This document shows positions 1 to 6,835 of a stretch of 10,392 nucleotides of DNA, one piece after another. The notes beneath the pieces were generated by a model, which was given only the letters and a program-made list of their open reading frames with translations, was not told where the DNA came from and did no database searches. The stretch is from Flavobacteriaceae bacterium (GTDB lineage Bacteria > Bacteroidota > Bacteroidia > Flavobacteriales > Flavobacteriaceae): positions 1 through 10,392 of the forward strand of contig JAHRWC010000082.1 in the NCBI GenBank assembly GCA_019090365.1, written 5' to 3'. The translations under genes and the position numbers were made by a program. Positions within the stretch are counted from its first letter, which is position 1. The number at the start of each line of letters is the position of its first letter.

Positions 1-918
1 ATCTACTTCAATACGATCAATTTTATCTAATTTTTTAATTAAAGATTGAGCCATAGTTGCTTTACTCGCTTTTGCTCTAAATTTTTCAATCAACTTTTCT
101 GTTTGCTCAATTTGCTTTTGCTGATTTTTTTGTGAAGCTAATTGTTGTTCTCTTAGTTCTTGTCGCTGAACCAAATATTTTGAATAAGGCTTATTATAAT
201 CGTATATTTTTCCTAAAGAAATCTCTATGGTTCGGTTGGTGATATTATCTAAAAACATTTTATCGTGTGAAACGACAACAACAGCACCTGCATAGTTTTT
301 TAAAAATTCTTCTAACCAAAGTATTGATTCTATATCTAAGTGATTGGTAGGCTCATCCAGAAGCAATATATCGTTGTTCTGAAGTAATAACTTAGCAAGT
401 TCGATACGCATTCGCCAACCTCCAGAAAAAGTCTCTGTTAGCTTAGTAAAATCTTCTCTTAAAAAACCAAGTCCTTGTAAAATTCGTTCTGTTTCACCTT
501 GGTAATTATAGCCACCATGGATTTCATATTGATGCTGTACCTCATTTAAATCGACCATTAAATCATGATAAACATCACTTTCATAATCGGTTCTTTCAGC
601 TAATTCTGTATTAATTTTCTCAAGTTGTGCTTCTAATGATTTAATTTCGGTAAAAGCTTCATATGATTCTTCTAAAACAGTACGTCCCTTTTCAAAATCA
701 ATATCTTGTTTTAAAAACCCAATAGAAGTTTCCTTATCGGTTGCAATTGAACCTTCATCATACTCTTGTTCACCAGAAATAATCTTCAAAAGTGTAGACT
801 TTCCTGCACCATTTTTCCCTACCAACCCGATGCGTGTACCCGCACCCAATTGAAATGTAATTTTTTCGAACAGGTAGTCTCCTTGAAATGAAACAGAAAG
901 ATTATGAATATTAAGCAT
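1..918 (-). CDS. ABC-F family ATPase (ribosome-associated), N-terminal 306 residues, cut by window edge
   Basis: The reading frame opens with ATG at 918 and stays open for 306 codons to the left edge, so the C-terminal half is missing. The first nucleotide-binding domain is complete: Walker A GKNGAGKST at residues 34-42, an ABC signature of the FSGGW type around residue 165, Walker B ending in DEPTNHLD at 188-195, and the H-loop SHD with H218. After it comes a charged, Gln/Lys/Glu-rich helical linker (about residues 238-290), the position of the P-site tRNA interaction motif of ABC-F proteins. No membrane segment is seen. ABC-F proteins bind the ribosomal E site and relieve or control stalled translation; the second ATPase domain should lie beyond the edge. 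The sequence resembles the Uup/YheS-like group more than EttA, but the subgroup cannot be fixed from this half. An antibiotic-resistance ABC-F is less likely in this housekeeping context. Confidence 0.93.
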   Translation of the reverse strand, partial: MLNIHNLSVSFQGDYLFEKITFQLGAGTRIGLVGKNGAGKSTLLKIISGEQEYDEGSIATDKETSIGFLKQDIDFEKGRTVLEESYEAFTEIKSLEAQLEKINTELAERTDYESDVYHDLMVDLNEVQHQYEIHGGYNYQGETERILQGLGFLREDFTKLTETFSGGWRMRIELAKLLLQNNDILLLDEPTNHLDIESILWLEEFLKNYAGAVVVVSHDKMFLDNITNRTIEISLGKIYDYNKPYSKYLVQRQELREQQLASQKNQQKQIEQTEKLIEKFRAKASKATMAQSLIKKLDKIDRIEVD

Positions 919-948
919 GTACTATTAAATTTTTGCAAAGATGCTTAA
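911..948 (-). promoter_or_regulatory. Inverted repeat and possible -7 element at the ABC-F start
   Basis: Eight-base arms TTAAGCAT (911-918) and ATGCTTAA (941-948) are perfect reverse complements separated by 22 bases, and the ATG of the ABC-F gene lies inside one arm. On the minus strand CATCTTTG (943-936) differs at one position from the Bacteroidota -7 consensus TANNTTTG, and I see no clear -33 partner. If transcription began just downstream of CATCTTTG, most of the upstream arm would not be in the RNA, so the hairpin would matter only in transcripts reading through from the oxidoreductase gene. The repeat is seen directly; its function is inferred and weak. Confidence 0.25.
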
Positions 949-974
949 AATTTTTATATCGAAGGGAATGAATT

Positions 975-2027
975 CTAAGAGTCTTTATAATGCCTTTTTA
1001 TATCAATTTCCTTTAACAAATCCTCATTATGCTCCAAGTGGTTGTATAATTTGTTTGCCAATGATGGAGAACTAATAAATCCTCTGGTTCCTAAGCCACT
1101 GAAGAAAATTTTTCTATTCGACTCTTTTAAAGTACCTAATAAAGGCCTTCTGTCTTTTGTAGTTGGACGAATGCCTGCAACTTGTGAAACTACTTCATAA
1201 GGAGCTGTAATTATCTTTTCAAATTTCTTCAGTAACTCTTCTTTAGCTAATGAAGTTGTTTTATAAGAGTAATCTTCTCTATCGTAGGTTGCGCCTACTT
1301 TATATAAATCATTTCCAAGTGAAATAATAAATATGGAAGATTTCAGCATGGCATGAAATTGTAAGTTTGGAACTTTAAGTACTATAAACTCTCCTTTATT
1401 CGGGATTAATAATTGCTTCGGAAAAAATGGATTGTTTCGTACATATGCACCTTCCGTAAACACAATTTTTTTTGCTGATATATTTTTATACTGAATTGAA
1501 TCTTCTGTTTCAGAAAGTAAAGAATAATCAAATGTTTCAGATAGTAATCTATCCTTTTCTAATAGAAACTCACTATACTTTTTAATCAATACCTCTGAAA
1601 AAACTCTTCCTGTTTTATTTACTTTCCCTAAACCAAAAGGAGCATTTATTGATGGGTTTGTATTCTTTTCAATTTTAGGATTCAGAAAGGATTTTAATTC
1701 TTCTTTATCACTTGCAACCATCCAATTATTTTGTTCTTCTACATTATTGAAAATGCGAAACATTGGAAATTCTTCAAGAATTTCAGTATTTAATTTTTTT
1801 GAAAGGTTTTTATAAAAAGGGAATGCTGTTGATATATGCTCATGTGCATTCCATACAGGAGTAAATCTTTTTAACACTAAAGGATTGATAATTCCTGCGG
1901 AAATTAAGCTCGAAGATTCTTTAGCATCGTTAAATACAATGAAGCTTTTATTATTTTCTAGTAATTTTTCACAAAATGAAAGACCAGCAATTCCTAATCC
2001 AACAACTATATAATCGACTTCTTTCAT
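975..2027 (-). CDS. FAD-dependent oxidoreductase, DAO family, possibly MnmC(o)-like
   Basis: This 350-residue protein has the DAO-type (D-amino acid/glycine oxidase-like) layout. A Rossmann dinucleotide-binding motif GLGIAG lies at residues 10-15 right after the first beta strand, with an acidic residue (D34) after the second strand for the FAD ribose. A C-terminal FAD-contact region has GIRP...DRRPLLG at 285-298 and GLGTRGF at 311-317. No signal peptide is present, so it should be cytoplasmic. The C-terminal GLG(S/T)RG pattern recalls the oxidase half of the tRNA-modifying enzyme MnmC, but glycine oxidase or another amine oxidase is equally possible, so no symbol is given. It follows gldN after a strong terminator, so it is probably not a main part of the gld transcript. 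The ATG at 2027 is chosen because the Rossmann motif begins immediately after it and the terminator lies just upstream. Confidence 0.88.
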   Translation of the reverse strand: MKEVDYIVVGLGIAGLSFCEKLLENNKSFIVFNDAKESSSLISAGIINPLVLKRFTPVWNAHEHISTAFPFYKNLSKKLNTEILEEFPMFRIFNNVEEQNNWMVASDKEELKSFLNPKIEKNTNPSINAPFGLGKVNKTGRVFSEVLIKKYSEFLLEKDRLLSETFDYSLLSETEDSIQYKNISAKKIVFTEGAYVRNNPFFPKQLLIPNKGEFIVLKVPNLQFHAMLKSSIFIISLGNDLYKVGATYDREDYSYKTTSLAKEELLKKFEKIITAPYEVVSQVAGIRPTTKDRRPLLGTLKESNRKIFFSGLGTRGFISSPSLANKLYNHLEHNEDLLKEIDIKRHYKDS

Positions 2028-2031
2028 GGTA

Positions 2032-2039
2032 CAAAAGTA
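2032..2039 (-). promoter_or_regulatory. Possible -7 promoter element for the oxidoreductase gene
   Basis: On the minus strand TACTTTTG (2039-2032) matches the Bacteroidota -7 consensus TANNTTTG exactly. It sits directly after the terminator's T run and only four bases before the ATG at 2027. Initiation a few bases downstream would give a leaderless or nearly leaderless mRNA. No TTG/TTTG element is visible at the usual distance upstream, because that stretch is filled by the terminator stem. The call therefore rests on one short element in AT-rich DNA. Confidence 0.35.
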
Positions 2040-2071
2040 AAAAACCCTGAAGTTTTAGCTTCAGGGTTTTT
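2040..2071 (-). terminator. Intrinsic terminator at the end of the gld operon
   Basis: A perfect 13-base-pair stem is formed by AAAAACCCTGAAG (2040-2052) and CTTCAGGGTTTTT (2059-2071), with a six-base loop. The GC-rich core CCCTGAAG is flanked by A/T, so on the minus strand the hairpin ends in a run of T. It starts 25 bases after the gldN stop codon and is the only strong hairpin with a T run between genes in this window. The symmetrical A/T flanks would let it work on either strand, but no plus-strand gene is present. It marks the end of gldKLMN transcription. Confidence 0.92.
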
Positions 2072-2096
2072 AATATATTATTAGAATATTAATCAA

Positions 2097-2996
2097 TTAG
2101 TAATTCCACAAATCGATTTCAATATTTCTAATTTTTTCACGGATACGATCCGATTCTAATAATTGCATTAAGGCATTATCATTAATATACTCTTTTACTC
2201 CACGGTCACCAAGCTCATTATCTTCTTTATAAACCAATGCGTTAAAACGTCTTGAATTTAATAAGTGATCATAAGTTATAGGCTGTGATGTATTTTTTCT
2301 ATTGAATGCTTTTGCTTCATGTAACACTTCACGTGTTGAAGGATACCAGATCCAGAACAATTCTACTTTATTATCTTGTCCATCATCTGAGAATGCTTTA
2401 GAACGAGCTTCATTTGCAACTGGACATATTCCTAACAAACGATATTTAAGTTCACCTTGACGCTTGTCTAAGAACCAATATCCACGAATTCTCCATTCTT
2501 CAATATCACCTGCATCCAATGTAAATCTTCTTACATATTGAGGATCTAAAGTTTCACCAGCATTCACTTGATCAATACCAGCATCTGTAGTATCTGAATA
2601 TACTAAAGAAGCTTCGATATCTTTCATGGTTCTTTTTTCAGTAAAGTAAGAATCAGCATACACATGATCAATTTTTCCATTTGTAATATTCTTTACTAAT
2701 ACATCATACAAAGAACGTCTTTCAGAACCGATGTTATTGGTGTCTATTGGATAATACAAAGGAAAGTTTACACGTTCATCAAGATCGATAATTTCCCAAG
2801 TAGTTTTAGACCATAAAACATCACGATCATCAACAAAACCATAAGGTAATGGCTGATCATTATCATAAGCGATCTGATCTTCTGTCTTCACACCTATTTC
2901 ATCTGGTGTTTTTGCATTAAGGATATTGATCTGTGCAGAAGCACTGAAGCCAATCAATAATACAAATACACTTAAAACTACATTTCTAACATTCAT
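2097..2996 (-). CDS. gldN: T9SS ring-associated protein GldN (PorN)
   Basis: This 299-residue protein has a Sec signal peptide (hydrophobic core about residues 6-17, likely cleavage ASA|Q after residue 21) and no other membrane segment, so it should act in the periplasm. GldN binds GldK to form the large periplasmic/outer-membrane ring of the type IX secretion system and contacts the tip of the GldM motor. The mature part is rich in charged and aromatic residues, with Trp in strings such as DVLWSKTTWEIID and LFWIWYPSTREVLHEA, typical of the family. It lies 16 bases after gldM and is the last gene before a terminator, fitting the standard gldKLMN order. F. johnsoniae carries a second paralogue, gldO, beside gldN; the next gene here is an unrelated oxidoreductase, so this locus has a single copy. 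The ATG at 2996 places the signal peptide correctly. Confidence 0.95.
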   Translation of the reverse strand: MNVRNVVLSVFVLLIGFSASAQINILNAKTPDEIGVKTEDQIAYDNDQPLPYGFVDDRDVLWSKTTWEIIDLDERVNFPLYYPIDTNNIGSERRSLYDVLVKNITNGKIDHVYADSYFTEKRTMKDIEASLVYSDTTDAGIDQVNAGETLDPQYVRRFTLDAGDIEEWRIRGYWFLDKRQGELKYRLLGICPVANEARSKAFSDDGQDNKVELFWIWYPSTREVLHEAKAFNRKNTSQPITYDHLLNSRRFNALVYKEDNELGDRGVKEYINDNALMQLLESDRIREKIRNIEIDLWNY

Positions 2997-3012
2997 AAAA
3001 ATAGATTTTATT

Positions 3013-4581
3013 CTAGTTTGTTAATTCAACAAATACAGGAGATATTTTCTTTAATTTATATCCTGAGTTTGTAGCTATATTCGCAGTGATATCAAATAAT
3101 TGTACTGTTTCACCACGTTTTGCTCTTTTAAGAGCTCCTTTTGCTTGAGAATTTAATTTTCTACCACTTACTTTTACAGTAGGTTGACCAGAAACTTTAA
3201 CGCTAAATCCTGTTACATTTAATTTTAAATCGAAATCAAAATCAAGTAATGCAGCACCTACACTTGAAATTTCAAGACCTTGACGTTGCATACGTACTGG
3301 ACCTCCACCTCCATCTTCACCACGAATGGTTCCTGTTGGACGAGGAATATCTTTAATACGGAATACAGAATTTGAACTTACTCTTTGACCATCTGGTAAA
3401 GTACCACTAGCCGTAATCGTAACTTCTCTTCCTGTTCCAGGACTCATGTTGTATTTACTACCTGATGACTTTGCAAGACCTGAACCAGAAGCAGATACTT
3501 TACTGTCTGGAATACCAGGAATAGAAATCGTCATTGGATTTACAACTCCACGATACACTACATTCATCTTATCTGCAGCAATTACAGCTGAATTAGGTTT
3601 TGAGATTGTAGCAAAAGAACTTTTTACAGCAACTTCTGTTTCTTCTCCTCCTTCACCATAGTAAAGGAACCCTTCAATTTTATGATCTCCAGGAGCACCT
3701 GTACCAATATTAAGTACAACTTTACCACCTTGAAGAGTATATTGTTCTTCAGTTAATTTTCTTCCATCTACCGTAAGTTCAACTCTTTTAGGTACAGTAC
3801 TTGCATCAGTACGTCCTAAAACAATAGCTCCATCAAATTTCTCACCAGAATAGTAAGCTGATTTAGATGTTTCCATTAAAGTAGAGTAGTTACTAAAAGA
3901 TAAAGCAGCTGCTTGTTTACCAGCTAACATTTTAGATAACAATTCACTTTTAGTTGTTTTAATATCTGCCTGAAGTTGAGTCATTTTAGTCATAGAAGCA
4001 ACTAAAGGAAATCCTTCGTAGTTGTAGTTCAAGTAAGGTATTTTCTTACCATCTCTTCTTGTAACTTCACCTGTACCAAAGTTTGCATCAATAGATTTTT
4101 TAATATCTGGATAATCAGCACCAAGTACAGCAGACATTTTTGTGCGGTAATCATCAATCTTACCTACAAATTCTTGTCCTTCAGCTTTCAATTTATCACC
4201 ACCGAAAAAACGACGGTCTAAGAAATCTGGTTTATCTTGTACTTCATAATCTCCAGCATCTTCAGCTTTTAATGTTCCCATCATTGCTGTTTTAATAGAT
4301 GCTAAATAAGTATCTAAATCATTTGAAATAGAAGTAACTTCGTCAGCTTTCGCTTTTACAGCTGCATATTGTTCAGGTTCATCTGATGCTTTTGTTGCTA
4401 AGCTTTCCATAAAGGAATTATTTCTAGCTGTTGTTGCAACATTACCTTCAGTAATTTTTTCGTTCAATAAACCAAAAGCAGATAATACTTCTTTTGACAT
4501 ATTTAATGCTAACATTGCGATGAAAACCAGATACATTAGGTTAATCATCTTCTGCCTTGGGGATAGTTTGCCTCCTGCCAT
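3013..4581 (-). CDS. gldM: T9SS/gliding motor subunit GldM (PorM)
   Basis: GldM is 522 residues here. One transmembrane helix near the N-terminus (about residues 13-32, MINLMYLVFIAMLALNMSKE) is preceded by the short cytoplasmic stretch MAGGKLSPRQK. R9 matches the arginine reported as essential in the F. johnsoniae motor. The rest is periplasmic: an alpha-helical first domain (about 35-225), then beta-rich domains (about 225-320, 325-410 and 430-522) matching the known D1-D4 rod. A Gly-rich hinge (GEDGGGGP, about 420-427) separates the last domain, which docks to the GldK/GldN ring. With GldL it forms the proton-driven motor that powers secretion and gliding. It begins 49 bases after gldL, and the ATG at 4581 follows an A/G-rich tract that may help ribosome binding. 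Domain limits are estimates from composition and known family structure. Confidence 0.96.
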   Translation of the reverse strand: MAGGKLSPRQKMINLMYLVFIAMLALNMSKEVLSAFGLLNEKITEGNVATTARNNSFMESLATKASDEPEQYAAVKAKADEVTSISNDLDTYLASIKTAMMGTLKAEDAGDYEVQDKPDFLDRRFFGGDKLKAEGQEFVGKIDDYRTKMSAVLGADYPDIKKSIDANFGTGEVTRRDGKKIPYLNYNYEGFPLVASMTKMTQLQADIKTTKSELLSKMLAGKQAAALSFSNYSTLMETSKSAYYSGEKFDGAIVLGRTDASTVPKRVELTVDGRKLTEEQYTLQGGKVVLNIGTGAPGDHKIEGFLYYGEGGEETEVAVKSSFATISKPNSAVIAADKMNVVYRGVVNPMTISIPGIPDSKVSASGSGLAKSSGSKYNMSPGTGREVTITASGTLPDGQRVSSNSVFRIKDIPRPTGTIRGEDGGGGPVRMQRQGLEISSVGAALLDFDFDLKLNVTGFSVKVSGQPTVKVSGRKLNSQAKGALKRAKRGETVQLFDITANIATNSGYKLKKISPVFVELTN

Positions 4582-4630
4582 TTTACTTTTCTTTTTTAAG
4601 AATTAATAATTAAATTACAGTGTAACTATC

Positions 4631-5278
4631 TTAGTTTTTACCACCCATAGCCGATAACATTCCACCATATACTCCATTTAATGAAGATAGGTTTGTTGCT
4701 AAATGTTCCATTTGTTGTTTTAATTGCTCAGCATTTTCAGCAACTCTTTCATTTACTTCAGTTTGACGGCTTGTAGATTCAACTTGAACTTTGTATAAGC
4801 TATTTAAAGATTCCATTTGTGCAGCTGCCATTGCCATTTCTTCACTATACTTTTTAGTAGAGTTCATAGCTTCTGCAGTTGGAGCCATACTTTTAGTTGC
4901 TCCTTCAAATGAACGAATGCTATCTGTTAAGCTGTTCATCATTTCTCCATCAATACGTGCATCTTTTAACATTTCATCTAATTTTTTAGATAAAATACCT
5001 TGAGCATCTTGAGGTGACTTTTCTTTTTTACCACTTCCCATTCCACCTGCTAATTCAGGGTAAACAAGTGACCAATCTAAATCATCATCAACTGGTTCGA
5101 ATGCAGATATAGCAAAAATAATTGCTTCAGTAATAAGTCCAATTGCTAGTAATAAACCTCCATTAAGTGGACCTAGTTCCCAGTGAAGAATTTTGAATAA
5201 AGCTCCTAAAATTACAATAGATGCTCCTAGCCCGTAAGCCATATTAAATAATTTCTTAGATGATCTTGATTGTGCCAT
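4631..5278 (-). CDS. gldL: T9SS/gliding motor subunit GldL (PorL)
   Basis: GldL is a 215-residue inner-membrane protein with two transmembrane helices (about residues 11-31 and 38-60) joined by a tight turn, followed by a cytoplasmic region predicted to be largely helical or coiled-coil (about 85-205, rich in Ala, Met, Glu and Gln). The second helix carries the buried acid E51 in GLITEAIIF. K29, H32 and E61 are further polar residues in or beside the helices. By alignment from memory with F. johnsoniae GldL, all are shifted by two from the functional residues K27, H30, E49 and E59. Five GldL chains surround a GldM dimer and couple proton flow to rotation. The gene lies between gldK (68-base gap) and gldM (49-base gap). 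No defect was seen, and the motor appears intact. Confidence 0.96.
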   Translation of the reverse strand: MAQSRSSKKLFNMAYGLGASIVILGALFKILHWELGPLNGGLLLAIGLITEAIIFAISAFEPVDDDLDWSLVYPELAGGMGSGKKEKSPQDAQGILSKKLDEMLKDARIDGEMMNSLTDSIRSFEGATKSMAPTAEAMNSTKKYSEEMAMAAAQMESLNSLYKVQVESTSRQTEVNERVAENAEQLKQQMEHLATNLSSLNGVYGGMLSAMGGKN

Positions 5279-5293
5279 AATACAATGTTTTTT

Positions 5294-5310
5294 TTAAGTT
5301 AAGTTAAGTT
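5294..5310. repeat. TTAAG pentanucleotide repeat between gldK and gldL
   Basis: Three perfect tandem copies of TTAAG plus a partial TT lie in the gldK-gldL spacer (read as CTTAA on the minus strand). They abut an A run on the minus strand, about 15-30 bases before the gldL ATG. The tract is short and could be chance in AT-rich DNA. Its place in a leader region makes it a candidate for strand slippage that would change spacing before gldL. Confidence 0.5.
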
Positions 5311-5346
5311 TGCAATTATTGTTTTAAATATTAATTGGGGTAAATA

Positions 5347-6723
5347 TTATCGTGCGTCTCCAAGTTTATCATTCAACGTCACATCTGTCCCCATATAGTC
5401 TTGAACAGTTCTAAAGCCAATATAGCTTCTTGCAGAATCTGCATATTCGTAGTCACGAGTACTTACTTGTAAGAAATATGCAACATCTTTCCAAGAACCA
5501 CCACGTACAACTTTACGCATATTTTCTTTATCGTTTACACTTGGATTCATACTTGATGTATACTCATAAGATGATGGAGCATAAGATCCTTCAACCCATT
5601 CTGATACATTACCTGCCATATTATACAGATTGTAATCATTAGGTTCGTAAGCATCTGCTTCTACAGTATACAATGCTTGATCGGCAGCATAATCTCCACG
5701 AAGTGGTTTAAAGTTTGCATTAAAACAACCTCTGTCATTTTTAGCATAAGGACCACCCCAAGGGAAAGTTGCTGATTCTAATCCACCACGAGCAGCATAT
5801 TCCCATTCAGCTTCACTTGGAAGTCTAAATGAATTAATGTGCTGACGTTTTTTAGATTTTAAATATGAATTTTTATGCAATGTTCTCCATGCACAAAATG
5901 CTTTTGCTTGTTTCCAACTGATACCAACTACAGGATAATCTCCATAAGCTTCGTGCCAGAAGTAATCATTGTGCATTGGTTCGTTATAAGAATAGTTGAA
6001 ATCTTTAATCCAAACTGTTGTATCTGGATAAATATTTACTTCTTCTTTAATTAAGAAATCTTTTCTTCTTTTAGTTTTATCTCTAGCTGCTGATCCAATA
6101 TCCATATAAGTATATTGAAAGTTTAACTTAGTTACATCAATAGTACGCTGACCATTGTATGCTTCTTCAGCTGGGATATACATAGAATCCATTACTTCAC
6201 TGTAATATTCATCTGGATAATCTTGTGCATCATCATGTAAGTCTATATCACGGTTAATTTTTCTACCTGCGTAGAAATCTTCACCCATTCCATAGTAATT
6301 ATCATAATTATATTGATCCCAAGCACTCATTTCTTCATTCTCTTGATCAACAAATGCAAAATCACCAATTCCTTCATCTCCAGGAGTTGCACCTACTTCA
6401 TCAGCAAGAACAGCAAGTTTTAGACGAATAGTTGAGTCTTTAACCCAATTTACAAATTGACGGTATTCTGAATTAGTAATTTCAGTTTCATCCATATAGA
6501 ATGAACGTACGGTAACGGTTTTTGTTGGCGCATCGTTTACAGCAACAAAATCATCGTCAGACTTACCCATGATAAAAGAACCACCAGGGATTAAAGTCAT
6601 ACCATAAGGCTTTTCGGGATGCCAATTTTTACCTTTAGCTCCAATAAGCTCTCCTCTGTCTCCGCCAGAGTTACAACTAGCCAAAAAGGCAATAATCGCA
6701 GTTAATGCAATAAACTTCTTCAT
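5347..6723 (-). CDS. gldK: T9SS ring lipoprotein GldK (PorK), FGE-sulfatase fold
   Basis: This 458-residue protein begins with a lipoprotein signal peptide: a hydrophobic stretch (4-14) and lipobox LASC with lipidated C17, followed by NSGGD, so it should be anchored in the outer membrane facing the periplasm. The rest has the formylglycine-generating-enzyme/sulfatase-modifying fold, with GGSFIMG near the start, a central AFCAWR and LPSEAEWEYAARGG, then MAGNVSEW (369-376), RGGSW (407-411) and GFR (436-438). The enzyme's catalytic cysteines should fall just after RGGSW, but the segment WKDVAYFL has none, so the protein is structural, as expected for GldK. GldK and GldN build the T9SS periplasmic ring. 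Compared with the enzymes there is a long acidic, Tyr-rich insertion (about 120-220). It is the first gene of the gld operon; the ATG at 6723 gives a complete lipoprotein signal. Confidence 0.96.
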   Translation of the reverse strand: MKKFIALTAIIAFLASCNSGGDRGELIGAKGKNWHPEKPYGMTLIPGGSFIMGKSDDDFVAVNDAPTKTVTVRSFYMDETEITNSEYRQFVNWVKDSTIRLKLAVLADEVGATPGDEGIGDFAFVDQENEEMSAWDQYNYDNYYGMGEDFYAGRKINRDIDLHDDAQDYPDEYYSEVMDSMYIPAEEAYNGQRTIDVTKLNFQYTYMDIGSAARDKTKRRKDFLIKEEVNIYPDTTVWIKDFNYSYNEPMHNDYFWHEAYGDYPVVGISWKQAKAFCAWRTLHKNSYLKSKKRQHINSFRLPSEAEWEYAARGGLESATFPWGGPYAKNDRGCFNANFKPLRGDYAADQALYTVEADAYEPNDYNLYNMAGNVSEWVEGSYAPSSYEYTSSMNPSVNDKENMRKVVRGGSWKDVAYFLQVSTRDYEYADSARSYIGFRTVQDYMGTDVTLNDKLGDAR

Positions 6724-6758
6724 AGGTATTTAGGTTAAATTTTCTAGATTCAAGGGCG

Positions 6759-6793
6759 TAAACCTATTTATAAAATTTTTAAAAAACAACAAA
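6759..6793 (-). promoter_or_regulatory. Candidate promoter of the gldKLMN operon
   Basis: On the minus strand TTG (6789-6787) is followed after 20 bases by TAGGTTTA (6766-6759), which differs at one position from TANNTTTG. The spacing fits the range known for Flavobacterium and Bacteroides sigma-A-type promoters. A long A/T run fills the spacer. Initiation near 6753 would give a leader of about 30 bases before the gldK ATG. The surrounding 112-base gap (6724-6835) holds no open gene and no convincing GC-rich terminator, so read-through from topA is also possible. Confidence 0.45.
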
Positions 6794-6835
6794 TTTCTTA
6801 AAAAACCCTTAATTTCTAATTAGTTCTTTTGTTGG

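Noticed and set aside
3446..3661. Plus-strand open frame opposite gldM
   Set aside because: It lies fully inside a strongly supported minus-strand gene, has no recognisable domain, and no promoter or ribosome binding site was seen.
4615..4625. Short palindrome TTACA-G-TGTAA between gldL and gldM
   Set aside because: Five-base arms with a one-base centre are too short for a terminator or a trusted operator, and no T run follows; internal termination would also split the motor pair.
6795..6830. AT-rich stretch with a T run after the ureohydrolase gene, considered as a terminator
   Set aside because: No GC-containing stem precedes the T run on the minus strand; only weak A/T pairings can be drawn.
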